Positions 1 to 11,155 of a stretch of 64,000 bases of DNA are shown one piece after another; within the stretch, counting starts at the first letter, position 1, and every line of letters starts with the position of its first letter. The notes beneath the pieces were generated by a model, which was not told the origin of the DNA, did no database searches, and saw only the letters and a program-made list of their open reading frames with translations. The stretch is taken from the NCBI GenBank assembly GCA_021018995.1, contig JAJIZI010000024.1:124001-188000 (forward strand). The letters are read 5' to 3'. The translations under genes and the position numbers were made by a program. The DNA comes from Chloranthus sessilifolius. Its lineage: Eukaryota > Streptophyta > Magnoliopsida > Chloranthales > Chloranthaceae.

Positions 1-1683
1 GTTTGATAATGGGGCCTTTGAACTTGGGCTGGGTTGGGCTTGTGATTGAACATGGGGCCTTTGGGGCCCACTTGGATGGGTCCCCATTTGGTGTTGGGTC
101 CCTGGGTGGTATGAATGATGGGGGGTTGATTGGAAATTTGGGGGAATGGGGTGTGGAGATTTTGTGATGGATTTGGGATGGATGAGGAAGGCTTTGGGCG
201 GCTTTCCAAGTGGTGTAAGCCCTACCCATGTCATCTATTATGGCCACAGGATTAGTGGATGTGGAGGCCTTTCTGATGACAGGTTTGTGTGAGGAAAATT
301 GGGCATGGATTGGGTGGATGTGCGGAAGTGTGGTGTATTTGGATTGGGTGTGGAGGGAAAATGGAGTTCATTTGGAATGGACGTGGGGAAAAAATGGGGT
401 GTATGTTGGATGGATGGGGGAAAATTGGGCATGACCTGGGTATATGTGTGAGGAAAATTAGGTGTATTTTGAGTGGAAGTGGATGGGGAAATTGGTAAAT
501 TTTGGGTGGATGTGGAGGGACAGTGGGGTGAATTTTGAGTGGAAGGAAAAATGGGTGCACCGAATGGTCTGGTGACATTAAATGATGGTTGGGTGGAAGG
601 ATTGGAAATGGGGATCTCCTCGGCATAGGAATGTGATGGGGAATGTGGTGGGGATGAATCCAAGTCAAAGACTGTTGGATCGACTGCCCAAGACATGGTT
701 TATTGGCGGGTAGGGTGTGGGTTCTTTGGGTGGGGCCCAAATACTTTCTTTCTCTTTCCCCTATGGGATGATGACGGGTGAGGCGATGTCGTGGTTACGA
801 CACCAAAAGTTCACCTTTGGTTCTTTTGGATTTTTTTGGATGACTTTTGAATTTTTGATAATTTTGAATTTTTTGGAAATGAAAACTTTTTGGGATCTCC
901 CTCTCTTTAATCTTTATGGTGCTATTCGGGGCCTTGGAACTCCCTTTTCAAGTGGCGTTCACACCCTAATGCCTCCCATAACGGGATCCCGATACTCTTT
1001 TGAAGAGTCAAAGGAAATCCTTTGATCTATGAAAAGGCACGGAAATCCACGTTACAACCCGATCCCTTGAAGAGTCAATAAGAAGGTGACCTATCATGAC
1101 CGGTGAGGGCGTTTTGGGCATCAAAAGTGTGAATTATCAAGAGTTTTAAAACCACTAAGCGGGGGGTTCGGGGAACTGTGCAAAAGGCCCCAAATTCGGG
1201 TTGCTTAGTAATTAAGCTATGCGTGCAAGGCCCCAAACTCGGGCTGCGCAGTAATATGCACGCAAGGCTAAATTTCCGGCTTTTTGGCTATGCGTGTGTA
1301 CTATGCATGCAAGACTAAAATTCTGCGTTTTGGGCTGTGCATGCATATTATGCACGCAAGGCTAAATTTTCTGGATTTTTGGCTATGCGTGCATATTATG
1401 CACGCAAGGCTTAATTTTTTTTTTTTTTTTTTTTTTTTTCAGTAGCAGACCCGAGTTGGGCTAAAAATGGGTATTTTGGAAGTAATGCTTATGAGGACTG
1501 TTTTTCTTTGCTTTTCGGGTCCCTCCTTTCCGTACCTAAGGGATACATAGCCGTTTCGATGCGACTAACGCGCTCCCCAAGGGTTTTACGGCTAAGTAAC
1601 GAGATCGGTCACCCACCCGATATACCTCCGACACAAATGCCTTCCCAGATGTTGGATGGGGTGGTTCTTTTTGAGATCATCAC
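1..1683 (-). mobile_element. Left part of a split LTR retrotransposon (internal or leader sequence)
   Basis: This segment lies left of the hAT at 1684-7198 and was contiguous with 7207-9300 before that insertion, because the 8-bp duplication ATCATCAC flanks the hAT. Positions 228-700 are an imperfect GGGGAAATTGGG-type minisatellite whose complement is an open proline/serine/threonine-rich frame (696 to 238) without a recognisable domain. Positions 1210-1410 hold three to four imperfect 70-bp repeats around the half-sites TGCGTGCATA and TATGCACGCA, followed by a T tract at 1411-1439. The leader-like stretch 1440-1683 has no ORF of note. The element family is not identified. Confidence 0.45.
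1210..1410. repeat. Tandem about 70-bp repeats with a GCGTGCATA palindrome
   Basis: Successive units read TGCGTGCA, a short AT core, TGCACGCAAGGCTAAATTT, then a GG-TTTTTGGCTA linker. The inverted half-sites TGCGTGCATA and TATGCACGCA make each unit a near-perfect palindrome. Two further copies lie inside the LTR at about 8871-8945, which links the two halves of the split retroelement. Confidence 0.6.
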
Positions 1684-2234
1684 CAAGGGTCAAAATACCG
1701 GTTTTCCGGTACGTATCGTCCGGACTTCTCGGACGATACGTACCGGGTATCGTCCGATACATTCAATGTATCGGTGATACATTGAATGTATCGGTTTGAT
1801 ACATTGAAAAAATCGTTTTTTTTTTTAAAATCCCAAAAAAATTCCAAAAAATCCCAAAAAATCTGAAAAAATTATATTTATTTATTTTGTATTTATTTCA
1901 ACTATTTTTGCTTTTATTTTTTATATATTTGATGCATTATTTAGATGAATATATAAGTAAGATGCCTATTTTGTAACTTAACCCAAGTCACATGCCTAAT
2001 TTTTAACTTATTTTTGTCTTAAGATCACATTTTTGACTTAATGTAATAGATCTTCTAACATTATATTCGATCAGCTGATCACATGCCTATTTTATTAACA
2101 ATATTTCATAATTTGATCGACGCAGACACGCATAAAGTAAATTACAATATATATTGACAAAAATAAATTATATATTGTCAAAAATAATAGCTATGTTGAT
2201 AAAAATAAGTTTAATTGTACATAAAAAACTTACT

Positions 2235-5200
2235 TTAGAGCCACATTGAATTTCGTGGTGGTTCTTGGCCCTCATGATCATATCATCATCGATTCTTGTG
2301 AGCTTTAGGCCTTTGCCTATAATGTTGCCCATATTGATACCCATGATTATATGTGCCCCTTGAAACCGAGGCTCGGATGCGTAAAAGGCAGTCGGTCCTC
2401 CAAAATCGACCAAGAAGTCATATGGCAATAGAATAGGTTTGTTGTGGTGGTAGTATGGGTTACTAGTTCTTTGTCAATCTTGATATTTTGCAAACTGAAT
2501 CCCCCGAAGCTAGAAGTCATATAACCCATATCCGTATCATCTTGTGGTGGTGGTGGTGGTGGTGTTTGATATGATCCCGACGCTCCTCTTCCTTCAACCC
2601 TCCCATTCGAATGTGGAGTGTCGATCTGTGTTAACGGCGTCGAGTCATCGTCCCATGCCGGCATATCACTATAAGGATCAGAGGTACCAGCTTCCTCCCC
2701 ACCACCACTAGTGCCAACATCCCCTCCACCATCATGCCCTCCATCATCCTCACCACTCCCATCATCACTATCATTTGGCCATCGATCCAACCACGAATGA
2801 CGGTTTAATCTTCTTTTCCGCCTCGGTTGTTGGGAACCCTGCTGCTCCGCTACTCTTTCAGCATTGTCCAGCCATTCAGTGCTGTCACTATCCAAGACTG
2901 GCACTTCTCTCTCGTCGATCCATTCATTCAAAGGGTCAACCTCATCGAATATATAATCCAACCGGATGGGATCAAAATAATCACCGCAAGATAGAATATG
3001 ATAGATGAATTAGTATATGTAAGTAAGACTTCATATAATTGAGGATCTAAGACTTCATGTAATTGCTTACCGCGGTTGGTCCTCTGTATATTCCTGACCC
3101 TTAATCGCATGTTGTAGTGGCAGTAGACTAACTTTTCCAATCGGTTCATAGTTAGTCTATTCCTTGTCTTAGTATGAATGAGAGAGAAAGTGCTCTAATT
3201 CCGCTCGCAGTTGGACGAGGAACACGTTTGCGACAATACCCTCATTGCTACACTCAATATCGGACCATCACCTCCATAATGCATCCACCAATCGGGTTTG
3301 TCGTGTTTAATTTGGGATTGCGCCAACGGGTCCCAAATGACCCATGTCTCATGAAACATGTCAATCTATAAAGATGAAACACGAAGGCACATATCAATAA
3401 ATAGATGATAATATCACATGACATTTGACTTATTAATTATAAGGTATGATACTATGATTACTCACATCTCTTATGGCTTGGCCTTGGTCCGCCAACTCAG
3501 GGAGCATTCTTTGGATTACATTGAGCAAACCGGTATACACTTCATCGCGCCGCCAACTCAAGCGTCCAGATATCTTTGGAAGGCTGGATTCAAGTAGTGT
3601 GCTACACATCAAATATGAGCAATTTCATCAGTATATGAAAATAATGAATAAATAAATAAAAATCACTACATAATTGTGCAACATGTTATACCTGCTGCAT
3701 GCAAGTACTGGTGAAATTGTGCATCCCACCTCTTGTCGATAATCGCCCAGTATCGTTTATATTTTGTAGGGCATTTGGTTTTTATAGCCAATTTTGCCTT
3801 ATCCATTGACTCATAAACGTACCCCATTGTTGGTTTGTCATCACCATCAACCAATCTCAACACTTGCACCAACGGGGTAGTGACGGCGATCAGGTGGTCG
3901 ACATCTGCCCAAAACTGCGTCTTTGTAGATCGAATCGACAACCCGGTGCAAGCTAGTCTCTTCGCTCGTGGCAGTCCTATTTCATGTTGATTCCATTCTT
4001 CCGACGACACCATGCTTTTCAGCTCACGCCTATATCTAGCCAAACTCTGTAGGGCTAAGAACTGTGTTGCAAAACGTGTAATCGCAGGTCGGAGCAACTC
4101 ATTGTTCGTGAAGGCTCTCATTAAATTGACCAGCTTGTCACTGTTGTACAAGTAGGAAGTAATCGTTCTTCCCTTTTGAATAGTTGTCTGTGCCTTGCTC
4201 TCCTTTCCTAAATCCTCAAGAATGAGGTCCACGCAATGTGCGGCACACGGGGTCCAGTACAGGTGACGTCTCTTCGCCATTAGTTTTAATCCAGCGGCTT
4301 TGTAGTTTGCCGCATTGTCTGTTACCACCTGCACAACCCGCTGCTCTCCAACCTCATTAACTACCATATCCATTAGTTTAAAGAGGTAGTCAGCAGTCTT
4401 TACGTGTCTAGAAGCATCAACTGATTTCAAAATTACTGTCCCGGCATCGCAGTAAACCAAAAAGTTTATCAAGCTCTTCTTTGTGGGACCAGTCCATCCA
4501 TCGCACATAATTGTGCAACCTCTCTCATCCCATACATCCTCAAAGCTCTGTACATAGGCAGTTATCTCATCGTACTCATCTGTTAGTAAGGGCCCAGATA
4601 TCTCATATGGAGAAGGCTTTTTAACTCCTGGACCAACTTCTGCACTTGTATCAATCATGCTTTCAAGTCTGTAGTCTGCTACTTGGCTCGGAATGTGGTT
4701 GTATATAAAAAACTTGGCAATGGATTTTCCAAGCTTCTTCCCCATTTTTGCAAGTGACATTGCACTCAATTTGGTTTGTTTGGAGCTTTCAGTGCGATAC
4801 ATGAATGGATCCATGGAGTACTGACCTCAGTAGACCTATAATCCCAGATGTCGCCTCACGCAACCCGGTCGGCTCAACATCCTCATCAACATCAACAACA
4901 TGTGGCCTATGACTAGATCCACCACCGGTAGCAGGCATGGATGGACCCCTCAACCTGGACCGAAACCGATAATCGGCTTCTTCCTGATCTCGACGCTGTT
5001 GTGCTTCCCTAGCACTCTCTCTCATAGCTCTCGCTATCTGCTCATCCTCATCCTCATCCTCATCATCCTCAGGTGCATCTGATGTAAACTGTGGATCTGG
5101 CCTCCTGATTCTCTCATACATTTCCCTATCATGATCGGCTTCAGCTTTTTTCTTTCCCTTTGCCGCTTGTAAACTAGCTCTGATATTTTCTTTTACCTCT

Positions 5201-5325
5201 CTGGGTACACTAGGACACCCTCTTGTCTCTCCCTTTACATGAGCTAGATGCTCCTTTAATCGTGTGATACCTCCTCCCAGCAGTTTTTTTCCACAAAGAT
5301 TACATTGAATGAGTCTATGTACCAT
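2235..5325 (-). pseudogene. hAT-1 transposase (BED, DUF659, dimerisation domain), disrupted
   Basis: A BED zinc finger (QCNLCGKKLLGGGITRLKEH, then GC) opens the frame at 5325-4789 and is followed by a charged linker rich in D and E. The DUF659 / RNase H-like core is at 4814-3692, with MCDGWTGPTKKSLINF, VTDNAANYKAAG and WTPCAAHCVDLIL. Further exons lie at 3601-3466 (ELADQGQAIRD) and 3365-3071 (SSSNCERN block), with a last exon from about 2990. Defects: a frame break near 4815-4850 where the last copy in the window (61-64 kb) is in frame; TAG at 3195-3197 replacing the conserved Trp of the NCERNW motif; the last acceptor changed from ACAG to GCGG; and a frame change near 2350. The protein cannot be made as written. 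Confidence 0.85.
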
Positions 5326-5489
5326 ATTGCCACGCTGGATCTGTCGAACGTACCATATTTATTTATTTCACCTGCATGAATGAGCAAACGATTGCATTAA
5401 AGTAAACATCTAATTTACACTTGAAAATAAAATTTATTTTTTAATTATTGCTATTTTAAAAATATCAGATTATATTTTATCAAATTTAT

Positions 5490-5825
5490 TTGATATTATT
5501 ATAATTTTTGAATATTTATTTGATATTATTATAATTTATGAATGTTTATTTGATATTATTTTAATTTATGAATATTTATTTGATATTATTATAATTTATT
5601 AATGTTTATTTGATATTATTATAATTTTTTAATGTTTATTTCATATTATTTTAATTTTTGAATATTTATTTGATATTATTTTAATTTATGAATATTTATT
5701 TGATATTATTTTAATTTATTAATGTTTATTTGATATTATTTTAATTTATGAATATTTATTTCATATTATTTTAATTTATGAATATTTATTTGATATTATT
5801 TTAATTTTTAAATATTTATTTGAAA
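5490..5825. repeat. AT-rich 30-bp tandem array
   Basis: About eleven consecutive units of roughly 30 bp follow the pattern ATTTATTTGATATTATT, then ATAATTTATGA or a close variant. The array lies upstream of the hAT-1 transposase start, in the direction of its transcription. The function is unknown; it may simply be a replication-slippage product. Confidence 0.85.
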
Positions 5826-5879
5826 TTTATTCCATATTATTCTAAAATTTTATGGGACATATCCCATAATATAAATTAT

Positions 5880-6170
5880 TTTAATTATATGTGACAGTCA
5901 CATATAATCAATATGGGTCACATATAATCAATATGGGACACATATAATTAAATTTATTATTAAAATTAATATGTGACCCATATTAATTTTAATAATAATT
6001 TTAATTATATGTGACCCATATTGACCTTATTATTTTATTAATTATATGTGACCCATATGATATGTGACCCATATTGACCTTATTATTTTATTAATTATAT
6101 GTGACCCATATGATATGTGACCCATATTATATGTGGCCCATATTGATTACATGTGACCCTTAATTATAAT
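5880..6170. repeat. ATATGTGACCCATATT degenerate repeats
   Basis: Many interspersed direct and inverted copies of TATGTGACCCATAT and its complement are separated by AT-rich sequence. They lie between the 30-bp array and the GTAGATCTAC array of hAT-1. A near-exact duplicate of about 55 bp is visible at 6001-6120. Confidence 0.7.
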
Positions 6171-6429
6171 TATTTATATTATTTTTTACCTATCAATTTA
6201 AATATTTTAAATGGGGTCACATATAATTATTTTTGACCCATCATATTATTTTTGACCAATTATTTATATTACTTTTAATTAATTTAAATATTTTAAATAA
6301 TTATTTATATTATTTTTAAATTATTTTAAATAATATTAATTATTTTAAATAATATTAATTATTTTAAATAATTTAAATAATTAATATTATAGGTAAATGA
6401 TAAATTTACCTATAATATTAATTAATATT

Positions 6430-6706
6430 AAGGGTAGATCTACCCTTATTTAGGGTAGATCTACACTAATTAAGTGTAGATCTACACTTAATTAGTGTAG
6501 ATCTACCTTATTTAAGGGTAGATCTACACTTAATTAGTGTAGATCTACCTTATTTAAGGGTAGATCTACCCTTATTTAGTGTAGATCTACACTTATTTAG
6601 TGTAGATCTACACTTATTTAAGTGTAGATCTACACTTAATTAGTGTAGATCTACCTTATTTAAGGGTAGATCTACACTTATTTAGTGTAGATCTACCTTA
6701 TTTTAG
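6430..6706. repeat. Array of 13 GTAGATCTAC palindromes
   Basis: Thirteen exact copies of the perfect palindrome GTAGATCTAC are spaced about every 20 bases. Most are extended by AGT/ACT or AGG/CCT to longer palindromes such as AGTGTAGATCTACACT. The spacers TTAATTA, TTATTTA and TATTTAA are themselves near-palindromic. The array sits about 1.1 kb upstream of the hAT-1 transposase start, so it could act in regulation or transposase binding; no function is shown. Confidence 0.9.
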
Positions 6707-6912
6707 GAAATAAAATGAAATACACGTACCTTCCACGTCGATCCCGTGATATTTTGTGCGATTTGGCGCCGATTTATGGGGTAAATAATCAAAAAATAGA
6801 GGAGAAAGAAGAGAGGAAGAAGAGAGGAGGAAGAAGAGAGGAATAGGGGAAGGAGAGGTAGTAGTGCAAGCTTTTAAGTCGGGTCTGCAATTAGAACCCA
6901 TATAATTCAAAT

Positions 6913-7198
6913 TATCGTCCGATACGAACGATAATTTCAAATTATCATTCGTATCGGACGATAATTTGATTTTTTTCATTTTTTACAGGTTTTCACTAAT
7001 TATCGGACGATAATTTCAATTTATCGTCCGATAATTTGAAATTATCGTCCGATACGGACGATATTTTGTCCGTATCGGACGATAATTTACTCTTTTTACT
7101 GATGGTACGATACATAGGGTATGTATCGTACCGGTGAGGTCCAAAACCGATACGTATCGTCCGATACGTATCGGTATCGGACGATATTTTGACCCATG
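6913..7198. repeat. hAT-1 right subterminal repeat cluster
   Basis: At least eight copies of ATCGTCCGAT or its complement ATCGGACGAT occur in both orientations in 280 bp ending at the terminal inverted repeat. About three related copies are at the other end (1715-1765). Clustered short subterminal motifs are the known transposase-binding sites of plant hAT elements such as Ac; the same role is inferred here. Confidence 0.8.
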
Positions 7199-7206
7199 AT
7201 CATCAC

Positions 7207-7781
7207 CACTAGGGCTGTCGCTCTCCTTGGAACCGGGACGGGTATATAGCTGCTTAAAAATTCCCTCCCTTGGTAAAAGCTACCCGCGAAAATGATTTAA
7301 TTAAGTCTCTCTTGGTTCACTTTGAAAGTTCAATTCTAAGGGAGTTTTCTTTAAGTCCAAAAATGGGTTTTGAGAGTGCTGTGCTGCCTCTACGGGCCGA
7401 TGTCCACTGTCCACTGTTGAAATATGTAAAAAATAAGAAGACAAGGCCAGTCAAGTGACTAGGCAAGAAAACGTAAATGCATCCAGTACGCTCGCTAAAT
7501 GGCTAAGGTGGTAAATGATAAAAAAATGAAGCTAAGCTACCAAATAACCCGCCAAGCGGCTAAGGTGAGTAAAGACAATTGTAAATGCTCAAGTAGGCCC
7601 GCCAAACGGCTAAGGCGAGTAAAAATGCGGAATCGTAGGGGTAAGTATAAAAAATGCAGAATTGTAGGGGTAAGAAAGCACAAATGAGCAAAAAAGTTAG
7701 CAAAACAGAAAACAAATGCAAAAGAAAGGCCAAAACTTGAAGGAAAAGCTCTACAATCTAATCCCCAGCAGAGTCGCCATC
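7207..7781 (-). mobile_element. Retrotransposon leader with primer-binding site
   Basis: This is the internal sequence next to the LTR at 7782-9300. On the minus strand the LTR end is followed after two bases by TGGCGACTCTGCTGGGGA (7779 down to 7762), a candidate tRNA primer-binding site of the type found in some plant Ty3/gypsy lineages. Repeats of a GCTAAGGTGAGTAAA type lie at 7490-7690. There is no long ORF and no protein homology is visible. Confidence 0.5.
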
Positions 7782-8034
7782 TGCCATGGGCTCTCGCGAG
7801 TTCGTCGCGACGATGCGCTTCTTAAAAAAGGATGGAGTCGCCACCCATAGCTTTTGGTGTCCTGGGATACGTCCAAATCGATATATAAGCATCGAAGTGC
7901 AAAAATACTACTCCGATTTACCGGTCAACGCCAAAGGCTCTTGGGTAGGGGCTTCGATTATCAATCGGGAAGGTGTTAGACACCCGATCGACCCGCTTGT
8001 AAGCAGTCTCTACTATGGCCGGGGCTATGTTTAG

Positions 8035-8035
8035 A

Positions 8036-8122
<87 letters not shown>
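8035..8122. repeat. (TG)n(TA)n microsatellite
   Basis: A run of about 10 TG units passes into about 33 TA units. Open frames across it are artefacts of the dinucleotide repeat. Confidence 0.97.
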
Positions 8123-8126
<4 letters not shown>

Positions 8127-8494
8127 AACAAATGAACAACACCTCTTTACGATCCTATCAAGCTCTCCGCCAACACCGAAATTTCGGTGGCGTAACGGCT
8201 TGAATCCTTGGATAGAGGAAAAGAGGGGAGAGCCGGAGCTCTCGGGCCCTTGTAGCACCGTGGTTGGATCCTCGCGTGAGAGCAACGTCGGTGAGCTTCT
8301 GATAGCACTATGAGTTAGAGAAGGGTTCTAACTTCTAAGGTTTGGAAGGATATGAGCTTGAGGGTGATGATGGAAATGGTGGTATGAGATAAGCTAGGAC
8401 TTTTGAAGTTTGAAAAAAAAAGTTCAAATCTAGGCAAATGAGGAGGAAATTGGCTAGAGTTTTCTCTCTTGGAAATTTCAAAAGATCCTCAAAC

Positions 8495-8498
<4 letters not shown>

Positions 8499-8552
<54 letters not shown>

Positions 8553-8555
8553 GGG
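8499..8555. repeat. (AG)n microsatellite with a G tract
   Basis: About 22 AG units are followed by a run of G (8542-8555) inside the LTR. Confidence 0.97.
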
Positions 8556-9300
8556 TTGGCTCTCCATTTATAGATGGAGAGGTGATTAGTTAGGGTTTAA
8601 GGTTCTAATGGGTATAGGAATTAGGTAATGGGATACCTAAGGTTTTTGCTTTTTTTAGGGCTTAGATAGGTGGGAAGTGGGTTTTAATGGTAGATGATAG
8701 GGTGATGGTCTAAATGGCAAAAGGGTGAAAAAGAGGGCTAGTGGGGGTATAATGGTCCTAAAGAAACAAACCCCGAAATCCGGGATGGTCTACAAGTCAA
8801 ACCCCAAAAGTAAAAAAAACTCATTTTCAGATTAGAGAAATTCAGGCCCACTGTGGAGAAGAACCAATTTGGCTTTGCGTGCATACTATGCACGCATGTG
8901 TATTTTCTGCTGAAAATTGCCTTTGTGTGCATAATATGCACGCATCCGTATTTTCCTGCACTTTTTTGCTTTTTTCAAATCGCCATAACTTTTGATATAC
9001 AACTCGGATTGAGGCGATTCTTGGCTCGTTGGAAAGCTGGGAACCTCTACTTTCTAATGGTATAGGCCCAGCTCCTACAGAGGTCCCTGCAAACTTTGGC
9101 ATGTTTCTTTCTATCCACTGGTTAAGTTGGTTCAGATTTGGGTCCTATGCACCTGTTTGGGCTTTCTAAGGATTCGGGTTGGCTCCTAAGGGTTTGGGAT
9201 GGCTCCTAAGGGTTTGGGAAGTGCTCTCAGAAGCTTAGGTGCACGCCTTTCTTCGAAGTACGTGTCTATCGTGCCTTGGGCCAAATTTCGGTGTCTGACA

Positions 9301-9559
9301 TGGGATAAGCCTATAGTGATGAGGATGATGAATCTTCCCAAATTTTACAAAAAATTAGACCCAAGTGACCAATAGCTTTGTCCAATTGCTTTTTATTTAT
9401 AGTGAGTGTATACTACGAAATATCGCCCACATCGGTCCATTGAGGATGCATGGCCAGACTCGTGGCAAAAGGTTCAATTGAGACTCCTTACATCGAGTTG
9501 TAAGAGACCTTCACACCAGTGGCCAAATTTAATTCTATTTTAGTCCTGTCACTTGCCTT
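9301..9559. other. Spacer between LTR and copia remnant
   Basis: I see no ORF or repeat structure here beyond general similarity of style to degraded retrotransposon coding sequence. It probably holds the unrecognisable upstream part of the copia remnant. Confidence 0.4.
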
Positions 9560-10760
9560 AAAAAAAGACTGACCTACCAGCTTGATGCCAAGAATGCTTT
9601 CTTGTGTCGAGATTTGAGACTTCAGAACAGAAATGTACATGACATTACCTACGAGGTTTCTCCTTCAGGGGAGAAGGATCATGTTTGCAAATTGAAGAAG
9701 GCTATCTACGGAGTAAAGGAGTCACCCTGTGCTTTATTCAAGAACTTCAGTGTTGTAGTTATACAGTTTGGACACTAGATTTGTCTGTGAAGAAGGGACT
9801 GCATATGATTGATGATATCATGGTTACGGGGGATGATATCATGGTTACGGTGGATGACAATGTAGAAATTCTGAAATTGAAGAATTATCTGTCATGTCTT
9901 TGATATCAAGGATCTTTGATCTCTTCATTACTTCCTTGGAATTGAAGTTGTGAGGTCATATTGTGGGATTGTTTTATATCAAAGAAATTATGCACCGTAT
10001 GTTCTCAAGCAGGCAGGGATGCTGGGTTTTAAACTTATAGACACTCCTATGGACCTGAACCGAAGAACCAATTCTGAAGAATGGAACTTCTTAAAGATGT
10101 AACTAAGTTCCAGAGGTTGGTGGTCAAACACATGTATCTCACAATGATGCTATCAGATATTGATTACGCTGTCAGTGTAGTTAGTAAATATATGCATGCT
10201 CCTTGTACTCCGCACTTGGATATTGTTTTTGAAATTTTGAGATATTTGAAAGCTAGTGTAGGGAGAGGACTATTGTATGGTAATCATGAGCATCTAATGT
10301 GGAGGTCTTCATAGATCTTGAATATGCTGGATCCCTTAGTGACAAGAGACCTAGTACTGGTTATGTCAACTTCCTTGGGGAAATTTGGTCACTTGGAAGA
10401 GCAAGAAATAACATGTGGTTCCTAATTCAAGTGTTGAAGCGAATATAGAGCCATTCCCCAAGGTGCCAAAAAGGAAATTTGGTTAAGGTTCATTCTTAAT
10501 GATCTTGGAATACAAGTTAGACTTCTAAGGACTTGTATGAGGAAAGTGAAGCCGCACTAAACATTGCCAAGAATCCTATGTTTCATGAGAGGACTAAGCA
10601 CATAGAGGTTGACTGCTACTTTATGAGAGAAAAGGTTTAGTTGCATGAGAATTGCAAAACACATGTTACTTTCGAAGATTAGTAGTCGACATGCTCACGA
10701 AAGGGGCTGGAAGAGTCAGGTTGAAGAACATTACTGCCAAGTTGTGCGTGATTGACAATG
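9560..10760 (+). pseudogene. Ty1/copia reverse transcriptase-RNase H remnant
   Basis: Reading across frames gives YQLDAKNAFLCRDL, then VCKLKKAIYGVKESP, a decayed VDD box (MIDDIMVTGDD, duplicated), KDLWSLHYFLGIEV, KYMHAPCTPHLD with ILRYLK, and DLEYAGSLSDKRPSTGY. These are, in order, the copia RT and RNase H landmarks LDVKNAFLHGDL, CKLKKALYGLKQ, YVDD, LGIEV and the KRRSTSG block. Many frameshifts and stops are present and no gag or integrase is visible. It ends at a polypurine tract (AACTTGAGGGATAG) directly before a TGTTAG LTR start at 10779. Confidence 0.85.
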
Positions 10761-10778
10761 CGCGAACTTGAGGGATAG

Positions 10779-10990
10779 TGTTAGTTCACTTAAGTTTTAC
10801 TTGTTTTGGGTGTCTCGATATACGTGTGATTGTAGAAAGGGTATATATATATATATATTAATAATAATAATAAACGGGTTTGAGGACATATCGCTCTACC
10901 CTAATTTTCCTATCTCTCTTCTTCCAAACCCTAACCCTAACAACACCATTAACACTAATCTTCAACTTTAACTGGGGGCTGCTGACATCA
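10779..10990 (+). repeat. 3' LTR start of the copia remnant
   Basis: TGTTAGTTCACTTAAG directly follows the polypurine tract, the usual copia arrangement. A TA-rich and TAA microsatellite lies at 10842-10872, and a run of CCCTAA-like triplets near 10925 is too short to be telomeric. The far LTR boundary is not clear, so the end given is approximate. Confidence 0.5.
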
Positions 10991-11123
10991 CCCCACCAAG
11001 CTTGGCCGACATAACCCAACCAATTGGAGATGTTGGCCATGCTAGCTGACATCACCCAGCCAGTGGGGTATGTCAGTAAGATGGGTGACATGCCACTTCC
11101 CTGTTTTAAATTTTTATTGTGAA

Positions 11124-11155
<32 letters not shown>

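Larger units (their letters stand above)
1684..7198 (-). mobile_element. hAT-1: complete hAT DNA transposon, 5,515 bp
   Basis: The element starts CAAGGGTCAAAATACCGG and its right end, read inward, is CATGGGTCAAAATATCG, so the terminal inverted repeats are clear. Target-site duplications ATCATCAC at 1676-1683 and 7199-7206 are identical and 8 bp long, as expected for hAT. The minus-strand transposase gene runs from 5325 down to about 2235. Subterminal zones (1708-1800 and 6913-7190) carry many copies of ATCGTCCGAT or its complement. The 1.4 kb upstream of the transposase is very AT-rich and full of tandem repeats. It is inserted in the LTR retroelement that surrounds it. Confidence 0.93.
7782..9300 (-). 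repeat. 5' LTR of the split retrotransposon (minus strand)
   Basis: The LTR begins on the minus strand with TGTCAGACACCGAAATTTGG at 9300 and ends with CA at 7782, giving 1,519 bp with TG...CA ends directly beside the primer-binding site. It contains a (TG)n(TA)n microsatellite at 8035-8122, an (AG)n run with a G tract at 8499-8555, and two TGCGTGCATA/TATGCACGCA-type palindromes at 8871-8945. The partner LTR is not in the window. Confidence 0.6.

Noticed and set aside
6430..6706. CRISPR-like regular repeat array
   Set aside because: Repeats are short palindromes with palindromic, non-unique spacers inside a plant hAT element; there are no cas genes and it is not a prokaryotic genome.
7918..8285. 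Three overlapping ORFs on both strands with long IY or TH repeats
   Set aside because: They are translations of the (TG)n(TA)n microsatellite and its edges; there is no coding signal.
10915..10945. Telomere-like CCCTAA triplets
   Set aside because: Only about two partial units next to a copia LTR, too short for an interstitial telomere.
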